DNA of 64,000 nt from Psoroptes ovis (Eukaryota; Arthropoda; Arachnida; Sarcoptiformes; Psoroptidae), in assembly GCA_002943765.1 (NCBI GenBank), contig PQWQ01000010.1:1242501-1306500 (forward strand), in the 5' to 3' direction. Below the pieces are notes generated by a model, which saw only the letters and a program-made list of their open reading frames with translations, searched no databases and was not told the DNA's origin. Made by a program: the position numbers and the translations under genes. How positions within the stretch are numbered: the stretch's first letter is position 1; each line of letters starts with the position of its first letter. Below are positions 26,228 to 36,442 of this stretch, one piece after another.

Positions 26228-28418
26228 TTAATCGCCATGGATGCAGATGTTCAATCCACTATCAAAATCATTGTTATTATCGTTTTCATCGATATTATTA
26301 TCGTTTCCATCATGATCACCATCATCAACAACTACATCATCATCATCATCGTCGTCATCAGAATCGTCATCAGTATCTTCATCGATGACAAGTATTCCGA
26401 TTCTTTCACCAACAATTCTAACGGTTTCAAGCACTTTTTCTTTGACCAAGTTCAGTGACATTGCTAATAATGCCATACCAAATAGTAGATATAATGCACA
26501 TATGGCTAAAGTCATTTGACCATCTTCATGTGTTGATAAAACTGTTCGGCCAGGAACTAAATCACCGAAACCAATCGTTGATAATGTAATGAAACAAAAA
26601 TATGAAGCATCTAAAAATGACCATTCTTCTGATGTGGAGAAAAACCATGCTCCACCACAAATATAACTAATGACTAGCGCTAAACACACTGTAATTGGAA
26701 TATTTTTCTCTTGAATCTCTTCACTATCATCTTCATCATCATCATCGTCATCATCATTATCGAAATATGAATCAAGATCAGATTCAATATGTAATCGGTA
26801 ATCATCGATATTGTGTATATTCAATGCATTAGGCGAGTTGTAAAATGTTGTCATTTCAATCTCCGATAATGATGGTTGTGTGTTTCGAGATTGATGTAAT
26901 ATTGATGACTGAGTTCCAGATCGTTGTGAGGTAACCGTTTGATGTGGCGCATTCGATGATGGTTGTTGTTTGATTGGATATGACTGTGGAGATTGCAATG
27001 AAGTAGGTCGTTGCCGATGATCTGAACGAGTATTATGGTTAGCTAATCGAAGAATTTATGAAAAAAATTATCCAAAGAAATATAAAATCATATCAAACTT
27101 ACCAATCGAGCTGGATCTACGTGGAAATACATGTGGTCTATGAACTGCCGATATTGCACGATCTAAACGTTCATCGCTGCATGATGCATACTGATTGCAT
27201 ATCACTGGTGGCATGTTGACAGTTGTTTTACGTGCAGGCATCATTTTGTTTGATATGATTTGATTTGTTTGAGCTAATCTGGCCGCTCGTAATCTGCTTG
27301 CTTTTAATTCATTGTGGTAACGAGCTGACAACGATCGTGAGAGCATTCGTTGAGGTATTTGTAATGTGTTTGATGATGAACTTTGTTTTATCGTTCTAAC
27401 ATTTGGTTCTTCACATCGTTGTGATGAGTGTGAACGACTTAATCTTGGTCTTGATGGTAAAAGCTGTGATTTTGGTGCATGTGACAAAAGCAATGGATTC
27501 ATAGCCATCAGAGTGGCTTGAATGGCAGCATGTCGATGTCTTCGACGTTTTCGACGCTGTCGTTGTCGCCGTTTTTGTTGACGTTTCCGTCGCTTTTTTT
27601 TCGGTTGAACACATAGATAACAGCAACATTTCCAATAAATGAATTTAAACGAACGAGCCATCGTATGACCAATGTTCGATAAACAGAATAACATCAAAGG
27701 TATGCCAATTATGGCATACAAAATGGTGACAACTTTACCCCATTCTATTTTGAAATAAATGAAAATTCTCGTGAAAATCAATTTATCAGGAAAAATAATA
27801 AAACTTACCGGTACGAGGAGCTACATTACCGTAGCCAATTGTAGTAATAACAATTATTGAATAAAGTAATGCACCGGAAAACGACCATTGTGAATTTGTT
27901 TCACTTAATTCTTCATATCCATCATATCCTTTGTATTTGACTGCATGCAGGAATTCTTTTTCAAATTCAATCAAATCTTTACGTGCTTTACGGGTCCATA
28001 TTTCATGTCGTAGAACGGTTGAATCATTAGTCAAAATGGATAAATTTCTAATGAGAACATCACGTAATTTACGCATCTTAATTCGTTGTTCTTTTTCATG
28101 CACTGATTCAAGTGCTTGAAATGTGAATGCACCTATCAGCGCATAACAACATAACAATGTACATAGGCCAATATGTGAAAAAAGAAAAGTGATGACTTGA
28201 CGAAAATAATAACAACATTTACCACATGTTGTAATATTATTATTATTATTTTGATTATTGCTTTGAATATTAGCATTATTATTATTATAAGAACCACGTT
28301 GACTACCGGGTGTTGATCCAGCAACAATACCACCAACAGCATTCATATGGATCGATCCACCACCGACACCAACACCACCACCTGTAGCCGATGTACGATT
28401 TGTGAATCGTTTGACCAT
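26228..28418 (-). CDS. Two-pore-domain (K2P) potassium channel with long M2-M3 loop
   Basis: Three exons, 28418-27809, 27744-27103 and 27042-26228, separated by introns of 64 and 60 bp with GTAAGT donors, give 688 residues in phase. K2P proteins form dimeric leak potassium channels; each subunit has four membrane helices and two pore loops. Seen: a Gly/Asn-rich N-terminus; M1 at about 75-103; an extracellular cap helix region; first filter TIGYG at about 193-197; M2 with YAIIGIPLMLFCLSNIGHTM; M3 at about 532-552; second filter TIGFG at about 573-577; M4 at about 594-617. The M2-M3 loop is about 285 residues. It is very basic near M2 and ends in an acidic Asp/Glu run just before M3. The C-terminus is a poly-Asp/Asn tail, partly encoded by GAT repeats. 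The long loop recalls KCNK18/TWK-type channels, but the subfamily is not settled. No canonical AATAAA lies between this stop and the next gene. Confidence 0.93.
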
Positions 28419-30996
28419 TATTTTATTTGGTTCTTTAAATTTTTTTCGTTGAAAAAATTTGCTGTTTTGGACAAATTTGAAAAAAAAACAAAAAATATTG
28501 GATTAATCAAAATTCATTCTTTGAGATTTTGTAGTGTGATTTAAATTATTTCTTATATTTCCTAGATCAAAAATTAAAAATAAATAAAACTAAATCATGT
28601 TTGCATTACTATTAGCAAACGTCTTAAAACTAAACGACAACATTAGGAATTGAACTAAAAAAAAAAAAAAAAACAAAACAAAATTTGTGATCAATGTTGC
28701 AATAATAACAATTATGAATAAATGAATGAATGAATAAATAAATAAATGAATGGATGAATGAATGAATGAATGAATATTCAGTGCGTGTGTTATAGTCGAT
28801 TGTCGATGATTATTGAGAATCGAGAATCAACAACATCAGCATCAACAGTAGTAACAACCAAATCGCTATGAAGCACATGTTTACCATTAATTTTTTCTAG
28901 TGTTTTGTTTTGTTTTTTTTAGTTTTTTCCCTTTTTTTCGAATGGGCGAAGACGTCGATTGAAGAATATATGAAATAATAATAAAATAAATGAAAATTTT
29001 CAAAGACTTCAAAAACAAAACAAAAAACTTGAACTAAAAATAACAAAAAAACAGCAAAATATTCAAAGAAAAGAAAAGTAAAAATTAAAATTGAAAAATA
29101 AAATAAAAAAAACATTTTCAAAACCAATTTTCTATGTGATTATTAAACATTACCATCATCACCAGCACCAATGGCATCACCAACAGCAAAAACAACAATA
29201 AACATCGACAATATAAGGCTTAAAACAATAACAAAATGAACGAACGGATGAAAATCCAATGATACAACAAGGCAAAAATGAACGCAAATCGATTTAAAAT
29301 AGAAGATTTAAACGCTACCAAAGAAACGCATCGTAATAATGGTAATCATAATCATCGTAAAGAATGAACAAAGAATTGAATTTAAATTTTTTTTTTAAAT
29401 AAATGAAGAAACAATTGTTCAATTGTTATGATTAAAATACATTCAAATTTTATTGTTATTATGTTTAATGTGATTCACATGCAATATACACTTCATTTCA
29501 TTCATTGTTTGTTGTTGCTTAGGTTGTTCGTTGTAGCTGATGCTTGATCATTGTTCAAAAAATGTTCATTGAATGTTCATGAATTCAAAAAAAAAAAAAA
29601 AAAATGGAGGCAAAAAAATGAATGAATATTTGGCTGTACTGAACATGATTATAATTTTAATGTAATGAAATATTTAGATCATTGAAAAATCATTGATTAC
29701 CTTTGACATTTGAATTTTTTTTTTTTTTTTTTTTTTGATATTAAACTAATTACATTGTATTTCGGTCATATTTTTTTTTGAATGGAAAAAGAATTGATTC
29801 AATTAGATCATTGATCATAAATCGATTGGAATAAGAATAATACACAACCAAGCAGCAGACACACATTTAAATGTTGAATTAATGATACTGAATTGAATTG
29901 AATAATTGAATTAATGCATTATGGATGAATCATGAAGATGAATTAAATATCATTGAATTCTGAATGAAAATTATTCATTGAACATTCAATTTTTAATGAT
30001 GGCAAATGATAATTTTTCTCAGAATAAACTAGAATAGGAAACGCTAATAAGATTTCGACAAATGAAAACATCAAATTACTAATCCAAATATTTATATTCA
30101 TCATATTTTATATTTCCACAATGAAGAGTTTTGCATCCAGAACGTTAAACATTTATACGTTCATTCATTCATTTATTTAATTTTAGACTATTATTCATAT
30201 ATTATTCATGTTCATATTCATATTTATCATTATAAAAATAATAATAATAAAAGTATTCATGCATTAAATATGATTTTGATAATAATTTTTTGAATTGAAA
30301 TTTCAAGTTTTTCATTTAAATATTATTTTATTTAAAAATAGATTCATTTACAATTTATTTATTTATTTAATTTCCATCATTCCCATTACTATTATGATGA
30401 TTATTTTCAAAAATATAAATTTTGCTTAATGGAAAACCTATCATTGCTAAGCAATCTATTTTGCATTAAAAATGCAAATATGAGAAATATGAAGGGGAAT
30501 GCAATTTTTAATATTTTTTTTCCATTGAAATTGAATTTGAATGAATGTTCAAGAATTATCATCGTCATTATTATTCAAAAAGTCATAATCATAATCATCC
30601 ATTGTTTTATATTTACGTATGTTTATATCAAAAAAAAAAAAAAAAAAAAAAAAAATGAAGAAAATAAGAAAATTCATTTTCATTTCAAAATGATTTTTGT
30701 TTTCGTTTGTTTTCAAATATCATATTACAAATAATAATAATTTATAATACTCATAATAAGAATATTTGAATTTTCATAAAATCATGTCACCAAGCCAGAG
30801 ATCTAGTCGAATTGATTAAAATTTTTGTTGATGATGATGATTAAAATTTAGTTAATGGTTATGGTTTGTTGATGCTTTCAAATGATGTTGTTATTGTTGT
30901 TGTTGGTGGTTCATTATGATGATTATTACGATTGTTTTTTTGTTTAATATTCTTTTTTTTCATTGAATTTAAATGAATATGATTCAAATTTAAAAT
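28419..30996. other. Intergenic region between the K2P gene and the cysteine-rich array
   Basis: Contains the K2P promoter side and low-complexity DNA: GAAT/AAAT tetranucleotide runs near 28.72-28.78 kb, T22 at 29715-29736 and A26 at 30630-30655. No gene is supported. Confidence 0.55.
30630..30655. repeat. A26 homopolymer tract
   Basis: Uninterrupted adenines within AT-rich intergenic DNA. Confidence 0.9.
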
Positions 30997-31876
30997 TTAT
31001 ACTTGAAGACTATCAATAATTTGTACCATTGATAATATTAAACTTTTACGTTTGATTAATTTAGTATTATTATTTTTATCTTTCGTATCTTTTTTCGGTA
31101 TCAATGGTAATATTGAATCACATTTATTTGAATCATCAGCATAATCACCGCATAAAAAATTTAATGAATCACCACTATAACTGTTTATCATTGTATCGAG
31201 TTCTTCATAATTTTGTGGACAATGTTTTTCTAAATGTTCTAATCCAATTGATGTATATTTTGTATATAAGCTGTAATAAATGATTAAGATTCAAGCGAAT
31301 TGAAGAAAAACAAACAAATTGACAAATGAATAAGCAAAATAAAGGAATAAAAAAATATAAAACATACCAACACATCATTGGAATACGTTTTTTAACATCC
31401 GGATAGTTTTGTATACGAAAAATTTCTGCCGATGCATTATGTAATAATTGATTATAATATTTAATATTTTCAGCACCAGAACAGTCAATAAAATTTAATA
31501 ATGATTGTTTTTTCGCTTTATTCGAACAATAACGTTTATTCACTCGACCAACACTATACATTAATATTGATAATGTTTGTTTTGATTCATTTCGCAGACA
31601 ATTTTGTGCATAATCTCTAATACATTGTTCATATTGACGAATAGTGCTACAATGATAATTAATATCACTTATTGTTTTCGGTAATTTACGTATTATATTC
31701 TCATTTGTCAATGGAAATATATTCAATCCACATTCATCAACTTTATTATTATTACTTTCACTATTACAATCATAACGTTTAGTTTTGGCTGCATCAATTT
31801 TATTATTATTGACTTCAAATAATAATAATAGTAATAATATGCACAGATTTATTATTAATTTTAATGATGAAAACAT
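30997..31876 (-). CDS. Secreted cysteine-rich protein, array copy A (intact)
   Basis: Two exons, 31876-31368 and 31270-30997, with a 97-bp intron (donor GTATGT, acceptor TTACAG) give 260 residues in phase. A strong signal peptide (about residues 1-30, MFSSLKLIINLCILLLLLLF) points to secretion. The mature part has spaced cysteines, including the pairs around CIRDYAQNCLRNES, an HCPQNY motif and a CGDYADDSNKC motif, shared with copies B and C. The intron falls at the same codon and phase (after TG of a Cys codon) as in B and C, so all three descend from one ancestor. A is the most diverged copy and the only undamaged one. The cysteine layout resembles arthropod 27-kDa hemolymph-glycoprotein-like proteins, but I am not sure of the family and give no molecular function. 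Confidence 0.85.
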
Positions 31877-32672
31877 TTTTAAATTTTATTTTATTTTATT
31901 TTATTTTATTTTATTTTTTTTTTTTGAAATTTTAAAAATTTTAAAAAATCGTAAAATTTTTCAAATAAAAATTTAAAATACCATTTGCAATTTCCTATTT
32001 ATATTTGAAATAAAAAAATTGTTTTCCATTCATTCAATTCAAAAATGAATGAGTAAATTGAATTAAATTGAAAAAAAGAAGAAGAAATTATGATCAAATC
32101 ATATGAAATTATCTGTAAATATTTTCGATGCAGAAATCATGCCATAGTCATGAGAAATCATTTATCTTTAACACTTCCTCAATCTGTTTGGAAAAATCAA
32201 AATTATCGAAAAATAAAATAAAAACACATAAATAATTGATTTAAATGAAAAAAATAAAAATAAAACATTTTTCCAAATAATTGATTTTCAAATAAAAATA
32301 TTCAATTTCATGTATTTTGATTAATTTCTCTTTGATTTTTAATATTATTAATAATAAAATAGATTAAATATGATGATAATAAAATTGTAAAACATTGATA
32401 GTGATAATAATACTACTAATAATAACAATTTAAATGATAATTAATTGAAATTTAAATTAAACAAAAAATATTTTCATAATAATTGATGATTATGATGATG
32501 ATAATAGTTGGCATTTAACATTTTGTCAAAAGGAAGGGTTGTGCCCTGTTTGCGTTGATTCAATGAATAATTTAATAATTGATCTAATGATTGTATTAAT
32601 TGTTAATTACGAATGTCCTCAAATTGATAAAAATTGTAGCTAATTGTTTTCGATTGGTCGTTGATTATTTAT
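31877..32672. other. Spacer between copies A and B
   Basis: Holds a (TTTTA)n tract at about 31886-31917 directly upstream of copy A, then AT-rich DNA. Nothing else recognisable; presumably includes the promoter of copy A. Confidence 0.55.
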
Positions 32673-33490
32673 TCATTTAAGACTTTCAACAATTTCAACC
32701 ACCGGTATAATAAAACTTTTCCATTCTAATGGTTTTTTCCATTTAGGAATTTTATCAATTATTTGATCACATTTATCCGATTCTTCTGTATAATCACCAC
32801 AAGAATAATTGAATAAATCACCAGTAAAACCTTGAAACAATTGTTCAACAAATTCAACACTGTTTGGACATTGTTTTTCTAAATTACTAATAATGATTGT
32901 TTTTTGTTTTTGATATGCACTTGAGTAATTAAGATAAAACGAGAGGCGAAAATTGAAAATTGAAACAAAAATTATGAATATTAAAAAAAAACATACCAGC
33001 AAGTGAGCGGAATACGTATCTTAGCCGGATCGACCGTACGAATAGAATGCATATCGGCAGATAAATCAAATAAATATTGGGCATATTTTTTTAAATCAGT
33101 ACCAACACATTTAGACAAATCAAGCAATTCTTGTTTACGCTTTGTTGATGAACAGATACGTTTCATTGCTTTACTCATACCGAATAATAATACAGATAAT
33201 GTACGTTGTGCATCTTTGGGCAAACATTGTTCTGAATATTGTCGCACACATATTTCGGATTTTTTGAATCTTTTGCACATTACTTTATCAAGTTAATCCA
33301 AGGTTTTTGGAGGATTTTTCACAACATTAGGATCGCTTAATGCTGCTAATGATACGGCACATTTGTCAACAGTTTTTCTATCACATACTTTATCTTTAGG
33401 TGTTGATGTAGTGGAATTTTTGGCACCATATATCAAAAGTCATGAATTGATTATTAATAAGATTTTCAATAATAGTCGAATATTTAACAT
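32673..33490 (-). pseudogene. Secreted cysteine-rich protein, array copy B (two nonsense codons)
   Basis: The same two-exon layout as copy C (33490-32997 and 32919-32673, 77-bp intron with donor GTATGT) stays in frame throughout, with 246 sense-length codons, but contains two stops. A TGA at 33442-33440 is codon 17, inside the signal peptide, where copy C has Ser. A TAA at 33295-33293 replaces an Asp in the motif that reads PPKTLDDID in copy C. Splice sites and downstream cysteines are well kept, so inactivation is recent or the alleles vary. A short product from Met at 33280 would lack the signal peptide. Sequencing error at two sites is possible but unlikely. Confidence 0.85.
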
Positions 33491-34337
33491 TTTTTTTTTT
33501 TTGAATTTGAAGATGAATTTTATTTTTCGATATGATAATATAATCAGAAATCAGTACAAATAACCAAATTAAAAATCCAAGATGATGGTTAATCGTGGAT
33601 TGAATTTTGTAAATGAGAGAAAAAATTTAAATAATTAAAATTTAAATAATTATAATTAATCATACTATTTATATACTTTTTAAAATTTGAAAAAATTCAA
33701 GGATTCAAACCTGAATTTCATGGAAATGATAATGAAAAACGAACAACCATCATCATGATTATCATTTGATTGATCTCATGGAAATTTTCATTTGATTCAT
33801 TTTCATAAAAGTTCTCATACATAATGAAATTCTAGAGAAAAAAATTTATTAAAATCAATCAAGATATCATTAAGTGCAACATCAAAATTTTCAATTACAA
33901 GCTCAAATTTCATTAATTAAATCATAGTATTTCACGATTGGTGATAACGAAACGTTTCGAACAAGGTTAAATTATTAACAAATTTTATTTTTTGTTCAAA
34001 AGAAAAAAAAATATCGTTGATCATCATAACTTTGATTGAAATGTGATTAGATTAATAGGAAAATCAAGAGATAATTTCAATTGAAAATTTTGGCTAAAAA
34101 GCAGCTTATTCTGGTTAAATTTACGTCATCCATAAGTGAGACTTTTATAGCCAATCACCAATGAAAAAAAAGAGTTTATTTGGCAAATCTCGAAATGGTT
34201 TGCATGTTTATTTCTTTCTAATTTGATCAAGATAATTGATCATTTAAGAATTCCTGAGAAAAAATTTTCAATTCAAATAAAATAAATCAATTTTATTAAT
34301 TAAAAAACAGATCGATAAATAATTTTTTATCAAAAAT
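33491..34337. other. Duplicated promoter-type spacer upstream of copy B
   Basis: Counterpart of the copy C-GLOD4 intergenic region. Retains CGAAACGTTTCG (33948-33959), TTACGTCA (34121-34128) and CCAATCA (34151-34157). It now drives at most a pseudogene on one side and an exon relic on the other. Confidence 0.7.
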
Positions 34338-34432
34338 ATGTCACGCAGAGCATTATATTATGGGCTGAAAATTGATGATCGTAAAAAATGTCAATTTTTA
34401 TTGACTAATCAAGTGATTTATTTAAAATGAAG
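34338..34432 (+). pseudogene. Relic of GLOD4 exon 1
   Basis: Begins with the same ATG and codons as the real GLOD4 exon 1 (MSRRAL then a Tyr-rich change). It then loses two bases in the AAAAAG run, gains extra sequence, and ends ...AAATGAAG like the true exon. The splice donor GT of the functional gene is CT here. The copy is frameshifted and has no downstream exon, so it is a by-product of the tandem duplication and not a gene. Confidence 0.88.
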
Positions 34433-35061
34433 CTATTAATTCGTGAATTATAGATAATTTTTTTCCAATTAAAAAATGTATCCGTTTTTTTCTGTGAATT
34501 TGATGATTGCTTTGATTCAATGAACAATTCAATGATTAATTTGATGATTATTTTAATTGTTAAGTATGAGCGTTCGTAAATTGATGAAGTTGGAGCTAAT
34601 TGTTTTAGATAAATCGTTAATTAATAATTCATTTAAGGCTTTCAATAATATCAACCACCGGTATAATAAAACTTTTCCATTCTAATGGTTTTTTCCATTT
34701 AGGTATTTTATTAATTATTTGATCACATTTATCCGAATCTTCTGTATAATCACCACAAGAATAATTGAATAAATCACCGGTGAAACTTGATAACATTTGT
34801 TCAAGGAAATCAACACTGTTTGGACATTGTTTTTCTAAATTACTGATCACGATTGTTTTTTGTTTTTGATATGCACTAATATAATGTAGATGAAATAAGA
34901 GGCGAAAATTTAAAATTGAAACAAAAATTATGAATGATAAAAAAGAACTTACCAACAAGTGAGTGGAACACGTATCTTAGCCGGATCGACCGTACGAATA
35001 GAATGCATATCAGCAGATAAATCAAATAAATATTGGGCATATTTTTTGACATCATTATCCA

Positions 35062-35266
35062 TGTGACGACCGTACGTCGTCGATGAACGATCCCTAGAAA
35101 TGAGCGCAAAAAGAGAGCACACGTTTTGCAGGGCCTGTTTGGCGATGGAAGAAAAGCGTGGCCTTTTTTGGTGCTCACTCACTCATTGGCTTTTGATTAG
35201 ACACGTTGTTAAAATTTTGTTTAATTTTGTGACTTTGAAAAAAATAAAATAAAATTAATCATCACA
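35062..35266 (+). repeat. 5' LTR (205 bp)
   Basis: TG...CA ends. Contains ACGACCGTACGTCGTCG near the start (a near-palindrome) and AATAAA signals close to its end. The gag ATG follows after only 12 nt. Confidence 0.97.
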
Positions 35267-35278
35267 TAAGCCAGCAAG

Positions 35279-36442
35279 ATGAGTGACAATAATGAAGAAC
35301 ATATTAAGAAAAGAGGAATCGTGCGTACCAAAATCTTTAAGTTGAATAACAAATTGCTCACAAATCGATTAACTAATAATGAAGAAACGAAAGAAATGGT
35401 AAATAAGATTATTGACGAACTTTTGGAACTAGATGATCTATTAGTTGAGCATGATGCTACCAACGATAGTAACGGCGACAATGCAAGCAAATATGCACCG
35501 ATGATAGCCAAGTTGACCGAATTTTTCAACCCAAGAACAACATCTTATCCTGATCTCATTCAATTCAAAAAACGAGAATTGCCTAAATTTAATGGCTGCA
35601 CAATGGATTATAACGATTTTATTCGAGAACTACAATTATTTTTCCAGAAATATTCCCAAATGTCAAGCGAAGAACGCTTTTTCACACTAAAATCTTGCTT
35701 AGAGGGAACACCATTACAGCTTATAAGGGGCTTAGAACCAAACGAACATGGACTAAACGAAGCTTTTAAGATATTAAATGATAATTATCGTGACCCTTAT
35801 CGTATCGAAGATGAAATACGGAATACCATCGCCAATCTTCCGAAGTTCGATGACAAAAATCCAAAATTGGCCCAAGAAATCTACTTCAAAATGAAAGAAA
35901 TGTATCTCCTTGCCAAACAAAACAATCTGCCACCATCCTTCATCGATAATTGGCTACGAAAAGAGTTTGTTCGACATTGGTTCGGTGATTTTGCACGTCT
36001 AATGGCCATCAAAGACTGCAAAGAACTATTGGAAACATTCAAGGATGGGGTCGACGGTTTATTTCTGCTGTATCCCAACCAATACAACGTTAATCAAACA
36101 ACATTGCCTCAGAGAATTCGTGATACCTGTGCCTTTTGTAACGGCGATCATCGAACAATCTTCTGCAACAGCAACATTGACAAAAATCAACGAAAAGCTT
36201 TGGCAACAGCGAAACGTTTGTGCTTCGTTTGTTTACGACCTGGCCACAAGACAACACAGTGTCGTACACGATACACCTGCTCTTCATGTAAACAGCGCCA
36301 CTCATTGGCCATTTGCACGAACCAACAACCACCGTCAGTTCATCAAATCACTCAACAACCAGCAATGTTAAATATCAATCAACAACAGCCAGCTGTACAA
36401 GTGAACACTTCGGGAAACGAGTACAGCGACCTAGTGAATTGA
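35279..36442 (+). CDS. Retrotransposon Gag polyprotein, BEL/Pao-like (DUF1759-type) with zinc knuckles
   Basis: 387 residues from the first ATG after the 5' LTR. Gag packages the element RNA into virus-like particles. After an acidic N-terminus, the core from about residue 97 (ELPKFNGCTMDYNDFIREL, then SSEERFFTLKSCLEGTPLQL, I-x-GL, LNDNYRDPYRI) follows the pattern of the DUF1759 domain typical of BEL/Pao elements. The C-terminal part has Cys/His knuckles: CAFCNGDHRTIFC, CFVCLRPGHKTTQC and CSSCKQRHSLAIC, again as in BEL/Pao and unlike a simple Gypsy CCHC pair. A Gln/Asn-rich tail precedes the frameshift site. Domain calls are by pattern recognition. Confidence 0.93.
   Translation: MSDNNEEHIKKRGIVRTKIFKLNNKLLTNRLTNNEETKEMVNKIIDELLELDDLLVEHDATNDSNGDNASKYAPMIAKLTEFFNPRTTSYPDLIQFKKRELPKFNGCTMDYNDFIRELQLFFQKYSQMSSEERFFTLKSCLEGTPLQLIRGLEPNEHGLNEAFKILNDNYRDPYRIEDEIRNTIANLPKFDDKNPKLAQEIYFKMKEMYLLAKQNNLPPSFIDNWLRKEFVRHWFGDFARLMAIKDCKELLETFKDGVDGLFLLYPNQYNVNQTTLPQRIRDTCAFCNGDHRTIFCNSNIDKNQRKALATAKRLCFVCLRPGHKTTQCRTRYTCSSCKQRHSLAICTNQQPPSVHQITQQPAMLNINQQQPAVQVNTSGNEYSDLVN
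36412..36418 (+). promoter_or_regulatory. Predicted -1 ribosomal frameshift site GGGAAAC
   Basis: The heptamer lies in gag phase as G GGA AAC, the X XXY YYZ form required for simultaneous -1 slippage. It is 21 nt before the gag stop. After slippage the next codons (CGA GTA CAG) enter the pol frame directly upstream of the protease. No strong downstream stem was evident by eye. Confidence 0.8.

Larger units (their letters stand above)
32540..34485. repeat. Tandem duplication unit, copy 1 (array gene B plus GLOD4 exon-1 relic)
   Basis: This ~1.95-kb stretch aligns by eye with 34500-41180 once the 4,660-bp retrotransposon is removed. Shared landmarks in order: the 3' flank with AATTGTTTTCGATTGGTCG or its counterpart, the two-exon cysteine-rich gene, the CGAAACGTTTCG palindrome, a TTACGTCA site, a CCAATCA site, GLOD4 exon 1 and the start of its intron. 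Boundaries are approximate. Confidence 0.85.

Noticed and set aside
36090..36332. Minus-strand frames inside gag and pol
   Set aside because: Antisense shadows of the retrotransposon genes.
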